Assembly: GCF_051045985.1 (NCBI RefSeq)
Contig: NZ_CP157350.1
Span: 930,001-994,000, forward strand
Length of the DNA: 64,000 nt
Reading direction: 5' to 3'
Source of the DNA: Scardovia wiggsiae
GTDB lineage: Bacteria; Actinomycetota; Actinomycetes; Actinomycetales; Bifidobacteriaceae
The notes below the pieces were generated by a model. It did not search any database. It was given only the letters and a program-made list of their open reading frames with translations, and was not told where the DNA came from. Every line of letters starts with the position of its first letter. The stretch's first letter is position 1. Shown in pieces: positions 45,505-58,374 of the stretch. A program made the translations under genes and the position numbers.

Positions 45505-46515
45505 ATGGCTGCTATAACAGCACAGGTCCGCAGAGACCGCATATCTGGCGGATCAACGCTACCTGTCAGGGATGCTTCAGCGCATCAGATGAAAGTATAC
45601 AGGTCGCGTTATCAGGAAGGATACCGCACATCAGCAATAGTGGAACGCTATGGCTTCCCCGAACCGGTAGATGTTGATTTTGTTATCCCGGCCTACAATG
45701 AACAGGATCAGCTCGAAAGCTCGGTCAAAAAATTAGGGGCGTACCTCTCCGGCACTGCTGATGAGCATGGTGCAATCATTGCTGACGGCGTCCCGTCGAA
45801 CTTCAGCTGGAAAATAGTTATTGCCGATAATGCGAGCACAGACGGCACGTGGGTCATAGCATCCGAACTGAGCGAACGCTATCCGGACCATGTACGCTTC
45901 ATACGCATCAACCACAAAGGGCGCGGGTTTGCCCTTAAAACTGCATGGAGCGAGTCAAAAGCAAGGGCTGTTGCATATATGGACGTTGACCTTTCTACAG
46001 GACTGGAACATATTGATTCGCTGATCCTTCCTATCCTTGCCGGTACAGTCGATATAGCAATAGGGTCCAGGCTGATGGTCCAGTCAGATATCCGACGCTC
46101 TTTCAAGCGTGAAGCCATTTCGCGCTCGTACAATTTCCTTCTCCACGCATATTCCGGAGCACGGTTCCACGATGCCCAGTGCGGATTCAAAGCGATGAGT
46201 GCCGCATCAGCGGAAGAGCTGCTCCCCCGGATCGTTGATGATGAGTGGTTCTTTGACACCGAACTGCTTCTCCTTGCCCAGAGTGAAGGCAAGCGCCTGG
46301 AAGAGGTCCCTGTCCGCTGGGTCGAAGACAGCGGCACTACAGTCCACATTGTAGACACTGCTATTAAAGATCTTAAAGGCATGCGGCGGATGCGGCGTAC
46401 ACTTCACGCATCGTATGCTGACATGCTCCGAGACAGGGCAACATATTACCAGGGCCGGGTACAGCGGGCATTCCGTGGAAGCCTTGTGCCGCTTGCAGCG
46501 ATACAGGCCGCCTGA
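45505..46515 (+). CDS. GT2 glycosyltransferase, dolichyl-phosphate sugar synthase-like
   Basis: GT-A family 2 enzyme of 336 residues that likely transfers a sugar from a nucleotide donor to undecaprenyl phosphate. It has VDFVIPAYNEQDQLESS at about 53-69, the DNAS-TDGT region, the metal motif MDVDLSTGLEH and the DAQCGFKAMSA..LLPRIVDDEWFFDTELL block typical of DPMS/ALG5-like enzymes. No C-terminal membrane domain is present. It is followed 86 nt later by the GT39 membrane transferase, so its lipid-linked product probably feeds that enzyme. AGAGGTGAT precedes the ATG. Confidence 0.85.
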   Translation: MAAITAQVRRDRISGGSTLPVRDASAHQMKVYRSRYQEGYRTSAIVERYGFPEPVDVDFVIPAYNEQDQLESSVKKLGAYLSGTADEHGAIIADGVPSNFSWKIVIADNASTDGTWVIASELSERYPDHVRFIRINHKGRGFALKTAWSESKARAVAYMDVDLSTGLEHIDSLILPILAGTVDIAIGSRLMVQSDIRRSFKREAISRSYNFLLHAYSGARFHDAQCGFKAMSAASAEELLPRIVDDEWFFDTELLLLAQSEGKRLEEVPVRWVEDSGTTVHIVDTAIKDLKGMRRMRRTLHASYADMLRDRATYYQGRVQRAFRGSLVPLAAIQAA

Positions 46516-46601
46516 GGCTGCGCAAAGCTTCCTGCAATCTGAAAACTTAAAATTGCCAATAACTGAACACTATACTGAAACATATCAAGAAAGGGCTGTT
46601 C

Positions 46602-48905
46602 ATGACAACAGCATCCTCACCCTTTGCACATAACGCGAAAAATAGAGGTCAGAACTTCCCCGCAGCCACCGCTGCCGATAGCGCATCAGGCGGCACAGCA
46701 TACCGCAGGGCTAGCAAAAACAGGAAAATGTATGCAAACCTTTATGCCCTGCCGAGAAGGGCTGCAATAGACTGGATAGCATTCGGGACGCTGATAGTGC
46801 TGTCTGTTGCGGTATTCTTTATCAATCTTACTGCATCAGGATACGCCAATGAATTTTATTCAGCCGCAGCCCAGGCCGGTTCAAAAAGTTGGTGGGCATT
46901 CCTGTGGGGATCTTCTGACTCCGGCAATGCTATTACAGTCGACAAGCCGCCGGCGTCAATATGGCTTATGGCCCTGTCCGTACGGATATTCGGGCTGAAT
47001 TCTTTTGCCATCCTCTTCCCGCAGGCTGTGATGGGAGTCCTTACCACCTTCCTCATTTATTCCCTTGTCCGCCGGTACTGGGGGAACTGGGCCGGGATTA
47101 TTGCAGGCGCTGCATTCATCACTACCCCCGTGGCGGCGCTTATGTTCCGTTTCAACAATCCTGACGCCCTGCTGGTGCTGCTGATGGTCGGAGCCTGCTA
47201 TGCGTCTCTGCGCGCAGTGGAATACGACACATCACGGCGTGGGAATATGGTGCGTACCGGCTGGATGGCCCTTGCAGGGGTTCTTGTTGGATTCGGCTTC
47301 CTGACAAAGCAATTCCAGGTGCTCCTTATTCTTCCGGGGATTGCCGCAGCGTTCCTGATCGCTTCGCCTACTGGGATCATCCGCAGGATCGTGGATGGGC
47401 TGGCTGCCATCCTTTCCATGGTGATCGCTGCTGGCTGGTGGGTGCTACTGACAGTGCTTGTCCCGGCTTCAAAGCGGCCGTATATCGGAGGGTCTCAGAA
47501 CAACTCTTTTATTGAGCTGACTTTCGGGTATAACGGCCTGGGCCGTATTACAGGCAATGAAACAGGGTCTGTTGTGCCGGGAGGCGGAAAACCACAGGGC
47601 GGGATGTGGGGCCAGACCGGATGGAGCCGCCTGTTCACCAGCGAATTCTCAACCCAGATCACATGGCTGGCCCTGTTCGCATTCGCGGGAATAGTTATCG
47701 GGCTGATAGCCACACGTACTTCCCGGCGCACAGACCCCCGGCGTGCCAGTATTATCGTATTCGGCGGATGGCTCGCTGTAACATGGCTGGTTTTCAGTTT
47801 CATGTCCGGCATTTTCCACGCATACTATACCGTAGCGCTTGCGCCCGCAGTCGCCATACTCGCGGCTATAGCGGTCGCCTGCCTGTGGTCGCAGCGGGAC
47901 AGGACCTGGGCGCCGCTCACAGCAGCTGCCCTTGTGATCATTACAGCAATATGGTCAAGCAATCTTATCAATACAGTAGCTTCATATGCGTGGCTCTCAC
48001 GGACCGTCCTTATAAGCGGTATCGTCGGCGGGCTGACACTTGCCGTTGCAGGTGTGATGTACCCGCGCGCCGTTCACACTGCATCTGCACAGCCTATTGC
48101 CAAAGATGGTTCTGCAGCTGCAACCCGGCCTTCGCAGAGCCTCACCATTGTGCGCATAGCTGCTGTTGCACTGAGCGCTGCTGCCGTATTTGTCGGCCCC
48201 GTTGCATGGACATCCGCAACTGTCCTTTCCGGGCATCATGGTTCTATCGTGACAGCCGGTCCGAATTCAGGCGGCCCGGGAGGGGCCGGCGGTCCCGGCG
48301 GCGGAGCCCCTGGAGGTATGCCTGGCGGAGTCCCGAATGGAAGCACAGGCAACAGTTCACAGAATCCAGCACAGGACGGTGCAGGCAATGGCCCCGGGAC
48401 GAGCCGGAATAATGGCACCGACGGGCAGAACAATACACGTACTCAGGGCGGAAATCCCCAGAACAACAATAATTCCGGCAGCAACACAAGTAACAGCAAT
48501 ACCGCTGGCGGTCCCGGCGGCGGAGGAGGCGGTTTCCTCGGCGGCAGCGGTGCTTCAAACAACTCTGCTGTTGTCTCCCTTCTTAAAAAGGACGCAGATA
48601 GATACCGGTGGGCCGCAGCAACTACTGCATCACAGAGTGCCGCCTCCTACCAGCTGGCCAGCGAAGAACCTGTTATGGCGATCGGCGGATTCAATGGTAC
48701 GGATGCTTATCCTACCCTTGCCCAGTTCAAGGAATATGTGAAACAGGGCCTTATCCACTACTACATATCCGGCGGTGAAATGGGAGGCGGGCAGCAGAAC
48801 GGCGGCTCATCAAACGCTTCACAAATAGCTCAGTGGGTTGCAAAAAACTTTACAGCAAAAACTGTGAATGGCACAACGATCTACGATCTGACAGCCAGCA
48901 AGTAG
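46602..48905 (+). CDS. GT39-type membrane glycosyltransferase (YkcB/ArnT-like)
   Basis: Polytopic GT-C enzyme of 767 residues that likely uses a polyprenyl-phosphate sugar to glycosylate an external target. After about 45 residues, roughly a dozen hydrophobic segments follow. The first outside loop has the acidic region ASGYANEFYSAAAQ and ITVDKPPASIWLMAL, typical of the ArnT/PMT group. After the membrane part come a Gly/Asn/Pro-rich linker (about 548-650) and a soluble end domain (YRWAAATTASQSAASYQLASEEPVMAIGGFNGTD...). The pair with the upstream GT2 resembles B. subtilis YkcC/YkcB. The glycan and target are unknown. Confidence 0.85.
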   Translation: MTTASSPFAHNAKNRGQNFPAATAADSASGGTAYRRASKNRKMYANLYALPRRAAIDWIAFGTLIVLSVAVFFINLTASGYANEFYSAAAQAGSKSWWAFLWGSSDSGNAITVDKPPASIWLMALSVRIFGLNSFAILFPQAVMGVLTTFLIYSLVRRYWGNWAGIIAGAAFITTPVAALMFRFNNPDALLVLLMVGACYASLRAVEYDTSRRGNMVRTGWMALAGVLVGFGFLTKQFQVLLILPGIAAAFLIASPTGIIRRIVDGLAAILSMVIAAGWWVLLTVLVPASKRPYIGGSQNNSFIELTFGYNGLGRITGNETGSVVPGGGKPQGGMWGQTGWSRLFTSEFSTQITWLALFAFAGIVIGLIATRTSRRTDPRRASIIVFGGWLAVTWLVFSFMSGIFHAYYTVALAPAVAILAAIAVACLWSQRDRTWAPLTAAALVIITAIWSSNLINTVASYAWLSRTVLISGIVGGLTLAVAGVMYPRAVHTASAQPIAKDGSAAATRPSQSLTIVRIAAVALSAAAVFVGPVAWTSATVLSGHHGSIVTAGPNSGGPGGAGGPGGGAPGGMPGGVPNGSTGNSSQNPAQDGAGNGPGTSRNNGTDGQNNTRTQGGNPQNNNNSGSNTSNSNTAGGPGGGGGGFLGGSGASNNSAVVSLLKKDADRYRWAAATTASQSAASYQLASEEPVMAIGGFNGTDAYPTLAQFKEYVKQGLIHYYISGGEMGGGQQNGGSSNASQIAQWVAKNFTAKTVNGTTIYDLTASK

Positions 48906-48982
48906 CCCTCCCCTGTCTGATGCGCCGTGACTCAGACGAGCCCGCTTTCCCTGCTCCATGCATGAAGTGCCAGCATAACTGC

Positions 48983-49028
48983 AGATTTTGGGCGGAAGGC
49001 CATATTACCGGCCTTCCGCCCAAAATCT
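48983..49028. repeat. Perfect 19-bp inverted repeat with reversed terminator polarity
   Basis: Arms 48983-49001 and 49010-49028 are exact complements (AGATTTTGGGCGGAAGGCC and its reverse complement) around an 8-nt loop. T-run is on the outer 5' arm and A-run on the outer 3' arm. Because the structure is palindromic, both strands read T-run, G/C stem, A-run, the opposite of a standard intrinsic terminator. It lies 78 nt after the GT39 stop. It may still end transcription without a U-tract, or may be a protein-binding or mobile-repeat site. Confidence 0.8.
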
Positions 49029-49124
49029 TAACCACATCCATACTCGATAATGACGTTAGCCTCCACATTGCGACAAGGATTCTGCTAAAGTAAAATTACA
49101 AACAGACAGGCGAAAGGAATAGTT

Positions 49125-49493
49125 ATGCGTTTACTGGGCAATATACTCTGGATCCTCCTCGGAGGTCTGGAGACCGCCATCCTCTGGTTCCTTATCGGTT
49201 GCATCCTGTGCATTACTATCATTGGGATACCTTTTGGCACCCAATGTTTCAAGATGGCGGGTCTGACCCTCGCCCCATTCGGGAAAACCGTTATCAATAA
49301 CGGCGGCCTGGCCACGGGTATCTTTAACATTATCTGGGCGCTCACTTTCGGATGGATGCTCGGAGCGATATATGTTTTTGCAGGACTGGTCAACCTTTGT
49401 ACTATTATCGGCATACCATTCGGCATACAGTCCTTTAAAATGGCAGCTTTGGCTTTCTGGCCATTCGGCTCCGAAATCGTCAATATTGATTAG
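49125..49493 (+). CDS. yccF: YccF-family inner membrane protein
   Basis: A 122-residue membrane protein made of two similar halves, each with hydrophobic helices followed by the motif TIIGIPFGxQ(C/S)FKMA and a FxPFG segment (residues about 28-50 and 90-115). This duplicated IGIPFG pattern defines the YccF (DUF307) family. The biochemical function is not established. A gap of about 220 bp upstream contains the inverted repeat above. It is convergent with the metallo-beta-lactamase-fold gene. Confidence 0.9.
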   Translation: MRLLGNILWILLGGLETAILWFLIGCILCITIIGIPFGTQCFKMAGLTLAPFGKTVINNGGLATGIFNIIWALTFGWMLGAIYVFAGLVNLCTIIGIPFGIQSFKMAALAFWPFGSEIVNID

Positions 49494-49615
49494 GGATACC
49501 TATCCAAGACTGCCGCTGCACATACAAATCTGCACGGCGCACATGCAGCAGCCCAGCTTTACCCTGCGTACTTTCCTGAAAACTTATCCCATCAGATACA
49601 CTGCCTGCCTAAGAG

Positions 49616-50492
49616 TCAGAATGTAATGACCTGCGGCTTATTATCAGGATCGTGGCAAGCCATTGATTTTATACAGTCAGGGTTCCGGCTCTGATCACGT
49701 ATCCACTGAAGAGAATGCTTCTGCGCAGATTTATCGGTTGATATCCCGGATGTTATCATCTCTTCCCACGACTTGGACGAATATCCCCCATCGCCAAAAA
49801 GAAGTACAAATTTGCCGTCACTATTAGTGACTTTTACTGCTATCTGACCGTCTGTATGGCCTGGGATATTGATGAACTGGACACTGCCGTCACCGAACAG
49901 ATCATATGAGTGATGCGCCGGACCGTTGGTATCATTCCACGTATACAGGTCAATATCCAGCCCTTCCCACCATTTCTTACGGAACCGGACCAGATTATTG
50001 GGGAATGCCGTCGCATACTGCATTTCCTGGGCGGCTACCATAATATGCTTCGCTGCGGCCAGTCCCCTCAGGCCATTAGCATGGTCACAATCCAAATGGG
50101 TCACGACTACATAATCAATATCTTCCGGCGAAATCACCTTCCGCCCAAGCTGTTCCGGAACGGTCATTCCTGCGGCAACTACCCCCTGATTCACTTTGTA
50201 CAGCAGCCATGAATCCAAAGACCGTATCTGTGCTTTACGATCCAATAACACCGTGTGGGCTCATGCTTCTATCCCAGCCCGTATCGACGATAATTCGCCC
50301 TTTAGGCATTGTCACGAGAAAAGAACAGACAGGGAGCCAGAGCCGTTTTGCTTTTGGGGTGAATATCCCCGATCCTCTAAGAAGGCTCGCATCATCACCG
50401 CCGAATGGCAGTGAAGGCGAAACACACACCTTTCCTGCCTGCATAACCCGCACACTGAAACCTTTGGCATTATCCGTGCCAATATTATCCAT
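49616..50492 (-). pseudogene. Metallo-beta-lactamase-fold hydrolase, frameshifted
   Basis: Two overlapping frames make one protein of the N-acyl-homoserine lactonase-like group. The 5' part (50492-50235) encodes VSPSLPFGG...PVCSFLVTMPKGRIIVDTGWDRSMSPHG and runs into TAA. The 3' part (to 49616) continues in another frame with LLDRKAQIRSLDSWLLYKVNQGVV and holds the metal motif THLDCDH (HxDxDH), IPGHTDGQ and FGDGGYSS. The switch falls near 50235-50255 and needs one extra base or a loss of two. No slippery site is obvious, so it is a broken gene or a sequencing error rather than clear programmed frameshifting. The 211-codon downstream frame could be translated alone but lacks the N-terminal strands. 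Substrate unknown. Confidence 0.75.
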
Positions 50493-50826
50493 TCTGATTA
50501 CTCGCTTTCCGGTATCCGCTTCTGCATGGGTCTGCTCCGCATAACCAGTTCAGAGATATATACGGCATTTTTATTAAACCACTGAGGAATTACATCTGTT
50601 ATATTTCAGGCTAAGCTCCGCGTAAAATATCCACTGCCTTACACATTTTCGCAGCAGGATAGCCAGGGGCAGGCAGGAATAATGATAAAGTACAGGTCCC
50701 CGATAACTCTTACACCGATATAGTAGCTGGTACGGTTTAACCCTTCTGATACCGCGCAGCCGGCAACAGTATAGATATAGATATAGAGTCCCCGGATAAA
50801 ACTATATCGTCAAAATACGCAGAAAT
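50493..50826. other. A/T-rich intergenic region before the rRNA operon end
   Basis: About 330 bp without a supported gene. It contains three near-perfect copies of a 6-bp TATAGA unit at about 50770-50787. No promoter or RNA structure was convincing. The region lies between the upstream end of the broken hydrolase gene and the rRNA terminator. Confidence 0.4.
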
Positions 50827-50871
50827 AAAAAATGATCCTGGTAAGGTTGTATTCCCTGCCAGGATCATTTT
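50827..50871 (-). terminator. Intrinsic terminator of the rRNA operon
   Basis: Perfect 13-bp stem AAAATGATCCTGG/CCAGGATCATTTT around a 17-nt loop, followed on the minus strand by TTTTTTATTT-type U-rich sequence. It lies about 20-25 nt after 5S rRNA. The A/T ends let it work weakly in both directions. Confidence 0.9.
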
Positions 50872-50893
50872 ATATCTTATATTGTGATGTGTT

Positions 50894-51012
50894 GTGGTGG
50901 CGGTGTGCTACTTTCCCGCACCCTGTCGGGTGGAGTATCATTGCCGTGCCAGGGCTTAGCTTCCGGGTTCGGGATGGTGCCGGGCGTTTCTCCTGGGCTG
51001 TGACCGCCACAA
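50894..51012 (-). rRNA. 5S ribosomal RNA
   Basis: The minus-strand sequence begins TTGTGGCGGTCACAGC and ends ACACCGCCACCACAAC, which pair as the terminal helix. The internal core CGCCCGG...CCGAACCCGGAAGCTAAGCCC is the conserved 5S loop region. Ends are accurate to a few bases. It is the last rRNA gene of the operon. Confidence 0.95.
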
Positions 51013-51041
51013 AACTATATTCTGTTATATGTGTTGTTGGT

Positions 51042-51070
51042 GGTGGGTTGGCGACCGGATAGTAGACGCG
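51042..51070 (-). other. 3' arm of the 23S processing stem (23S-5S spacer)
   Basis: A 29-nt stretch whose minus-strand RNA can pair with the 16S-23S spacer element at 54370-54398, with two G-U pairs and three mismatches. Stems enclosing precursor rRNAs are the usual RNase III substrates. Confidence 0.55.
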
Positions 51071-51129
51071 GGTGATTAGTGTGTTGGTCTTGTGTGTTGC
51101 TATTGGTAGGGTTGATTAGCGTGTGTGTG

Positions 51130-54212
<3,083 letters not shown>

Positions 54213-54369
54213 CTGGCACAACACACGCCTATCAACCCCAGACAACACTACAAGTATTATCACAAATGATCACACTAAAACACGCCACACCCCACCACCC
54301 CCACAAAAACAAGAGTGACCAGGGTATGGCTACAGACACACACCCACCCCTTACAGGCAGGTGTATGCT

Positions 54370-54398
54370 CGCGTCCACTATCCAGTTGTCAAACCACC
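54370..54398 (-). other. 5' arm of the 23S processing stem and leader-like element (16S-23S spacer)
   Basis: The minus strand contains GGTGGTTTGACAACT, followed by GGATAGTGGACGCG. It pairs with 51042-51070. Its first 15 nt match the 16S leader element at 56455-56469 with one difference. It resembles the conserved TTTGAGAACTC-type antitermination/processing element of actinobacterial rrn leaders. The 16S-23S spacer (about 440 bp) has no tRNA. Confidence 0.55.
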
Positions 54399-54647
54399 AC
54401 CCCACACCCCACAACCCCCCTCCCACCAGAGGAAAGGGAACCATGAGACGGGTTTTCTGCCCCAAACCATAGTCATGGCCAGGGAACCCAACAGCGCGCT
54501 TAGCACCACCACTACTTACACATCACATAAATCCCGGTAAAAGGGTTTTTGACTGTTTCCACACCACACACCCCACACCCCTCCACACAAAAAGAAGGGA
54601 AACTAATCAGGGTGCTTCTTCCCCCACACCACCGTGCAGGGCACACA

Positions 54648-56201
<1,554 letters not shown>

Positions 56202-56705
56202 CCGTAGAAAGCCCAACACAGGCCCACAAAAAATAAAATAAATTAACGAGCAAAACCACACCCCACAAAAAGGGCGCAGCCTCACACAAACAAACACCCA
56301 CACCACACCACCCCAACAGGCAGCACAACATGAGCATTCTACTGGCAATCAAAAACCCAACCAAAAACCACACCCCACAAAAGGGCGCAGCCTTCAATCA
56401 GACCACAACTTACAAAAACATATAAGCATAAAAGTAGTACAAAACACGCTCTTGAGTTCTCAAACCACCACCACACACAGGAACCACACCCCCACACAGG
56501 AAGCACACCCCAACAGGCAGCAACAAAAAACAATACACCCCCCACCCCACCCCACACAACCCCGGCGTGTCGCACACCACACACACCAAGAACCACAAAA
56601 ATATATACGCTTCAGATATACATCTGCATATCGCTAACCCGGGAAAATCCGCATAAATAAAAACCAGCTGATGAAATCAATAGTACCGATGCCCTATAAA
56701 AGCCC
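56202..56705 (-). other. rRNA operon leader with internal repeats
   Basis: About 500 bp between the candidate promoter and 16S rRNA, rich in C/A on the plus strand. Two direct repeats are visible. One is about 31 bp (ACCACACCCCACAAAA core with GGGCGCAGCCT), at 56251-56282 and 56362-56392. The other is CCCCAACAGGCAGCA, at 56311-56325 and 56508-56522. The element GGTGGTTTGAGAACT (minus strand, 56469-56455) is near-identical to the one in the 16S-23S spacer. No protein-coding gene is supported here. Confidence 0.6.
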
Positions 56706-56712
56706 TATAAAA
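56691..56712. repeat. Tandem 11-bp repeat in the rRNA promoter region
   Basis: GCCCTATAAAA occurs twice end to end (56691-56701 and 56702-56712). On the minus strand each copy reads TTTTATAGGGC, a -10-like sequence followed by a G/C-rich discriminator, suggesting duplicated start signals. Confidence 0.7.
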
Positions 56713-56734
56713 CCAGATTCAAATCCGCAGTCAG
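56706..56734 (-). promoter_or_regulatory. Candidate rRNA operon promoter
   Basis: The minus strand reads CTGACT (56734-56729), a 17-bp spacer and TTTATA (56711-56706), followed by GGGC. A G/C-rich discriminator is typical of stringently controlled rRNA promoters. It lies about 500 nt before 16S rRNA and is divergent from the pyridoxal kinase gene. Confidence 0.5.
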
Positions 56735-56823
56735 AAAATATCTTATAAAGAGAATAGTGAGCCATCTTGCTAATGTATGAAGTGAAAATTTAAAACTTAA
56801 CTATCGAATATTGAGGAGACTAC

Positions 56824-57714
56824 ATGCCTGCACCCCAGATTGCCGATATTCCGGGTACCGTCCTGTATACAAGGGATCCCCTGTATATCCCTCGCGTTGC
56901 TGCAGTCCACGATATGTGCGGCTACGGCAAATGCTCGCTCACTGCCGCGATCCCTATCTTGTCGGCAGCCGGCTGCGACGTCTGCCCTGTACCTACAGCC
57001 CTGCTTTCCGCCCACACACGGTACAAGACTTATACTTTCCATGATACGACCGATATCCTTTCTGATTATATTGATGCGTGGCAGAAAGAGGATGTCAGCC
57101 TTGATGCGGTCTATTCAGGTTTCCTTGGCAATGCTGAGCAGGTCGATCTCATTAAACGCTTATACAGCGAGTATCCCCAGGCATTGCGCCTCGTCGATCC
57201 GGTAATGGGTGATGGCGGGCAGCGGTACCCGACATATACACAGGAGTTATGCGATGCGATGGGCCGTCTGGCAGATGGCGCAGATATCCTCATGCCTAAC
57301 CTGACTGAGGCTTCTATCCTTATCGGGACAGAGTATCCCGGGCAGGATCTTACCGATCCCCAGGTAAACGAAATCCTCCGGAACCTTCTGGAGCTTGGGG
57401 CGAAGAACGTTGTTCTTAAAGGGATAGACAGGAGTGACGGCAAACTTCGTAACTATGTCGTCAACGCGCAGGATGGAGTGGATCAGAAAAAGGAGCTGGC
57501 ACATGAAAAGCTTCCATTTATGATCCACGGGACCGGCGATACTTTTGCTTCGGCATTATGCGGAGCAGTTATGGCAGGGCGTTCCCTTCCCCAGGCAGCT
57601 TATATTGCTGGTGAATTCGTGCGTAATTCTATGGTCTCCACCAGGAACCAGCCCCACTTTGAGGAACGCGGTGTCAGTTTTGAGCTCAATCTCAAAGAAT
57701 TAACAGATCTGTAA
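56824..57714 (+). CDS. Pyridoxal/pyridoxamine kinase (PdxK/PdxY-like)
   Basis: Ribokinase-fold kinase that phosphorylates B6 vitamers to give pyridoxal phosphate, the cofactor Alr needs. The 296-residue product has GYGKCSLTAAIPILSAAGCDVCPVPTALLSAHT (about 39-71), DPVMGDGGQRY, MPNLTEASILIG and the catalytic GTGDTFASALCGAVMAG (about 238-254) with Asp as base. GAGGAG lies about 6 nt before the ATG. It is a single gene between the rRNA operon and yraN. Confidence 0.9.
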   Translation: MPAPQIADIPGTVLYTRDPLYIPRVAAVHDMCGYGKCSLTAAIPILSAAGCDVCPVPTALLSAHTRYKTYTFHDTTDILSDYIDAWQKEDVSLDAVYSGFLGNAEQVDLIKRLYSEYPQALRLVDPVMGDGGQRYPTYTQELCDAMGRLADGADILMPNLTEASILIGTEYPGQDLTDPQVNEILRNLLELGAKNVVLKGIDRSDGKLRNYVVNAQDGVDQKKELAHEKLPFMIHGTGDTFASALCGAVMAGRSLPQAAYIAGEFVRNSMVSTRNQPHFEERGVSFELNLKELTDL

Positions 57715-57724
57715 ACGACACACA

Positions 57725-57773
57725 GGCGGATACGCAAAAGCTGAGGCCTGTATTATCATCCTTACGCGTGTAT
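57725..57773 (+). terminator. Possible terminator after the pyridoxal kinase gene
   Basis: GCGGATAC (57727-57734) and GTATCCGC (57770-57777) form an 8-bp inverted repeat with a long loop. It is followed by AGCTTTCC but no strong U-tract. A weak candidate. Confidence 0.35.
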
Positions 57774-57912
57774 CCGCAGCTTTCCACAGCTATCATACTT
57801 TTCCACTGATTGATACACATACAAGATTAACGGTTTTTGAGGCGTGTTCCCTATTCGACCACATTACAGTTTTAATTCGCCTTGGCTGCCGGAATTGTGG
57901 TGAAGTAGATGT

Positions 57913-58374
57913 ATGACTCAACCAGTATTGCAAAAGCCGCACAATAAGGCGGTATATCCGGCAAAGTACCGCGAAGGGCCCACACACAGCCCAATAGCTT
58001 CTATGACGCCTCATGAGCTCGGACGTTACGGAGAAAACATCGCCTGTACCTATCTGAGGGAACAGGGTTACGTGATCCTTGACCGTAACTGGTCCTGCAG
58101 GTACGGGGAACTTGACATAGTAGCGGTCTCCCCATACGAAAACGGCAGGAAAACGCATACAACTATTATCGAAGTAAAAACACGCAGATGCATGTTATTC
58201 GGCACTCCTGTTGAAGCAGTAACACCACAGAAACTCATACGGCTGAAAAGGGCAGCATCCCTCTGGCTCGAAGCGCATCCGCAAAGGATCCGCCGTCCTG
58301 TAAGCATAGATGTCATAGCCATCTCCTTTGAAGATTCGCTCGTCCCGTCTATAACACACCTCAGGGAGATATGA
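57913..58374 (+). CDS. YraN-family (UPF0102) nuclease-like protein
   Basis: A 153-residue protein of the PD-(D/E)XK nuclease-like UPF0102 family. It has the start LGRYGENIACTYLREQGYVILDRNW (about 36-60), the metal-binding GELDIVAVS (about 65-73) and IIEVKTRR (about 83-90). The function is not established; it usually sits next to competence genes, as here. Its stop overlaps comM (ATGA). The first 30 residues are an extension without homology. Confidence 0.9.
   Translation: MTQPVLQKPHNKAVYPAKYREGPTHSPIASMTPHELGRYGENIACTYLREQGYVILDRNWSCRYGELDIVAVSPYENGRKTHTTIIEVKTRRCMLFGTPVEAVTPQKLIRLKRAASLWLEAHPQRIRRPVSIDVIAISFEDSLVPSITHLREI

Noticed and set aside
50770..50788. TATAGA 6-bp microsatellite
   Set aside because: Only three units and not near a coding start, so no basis for phase variation.
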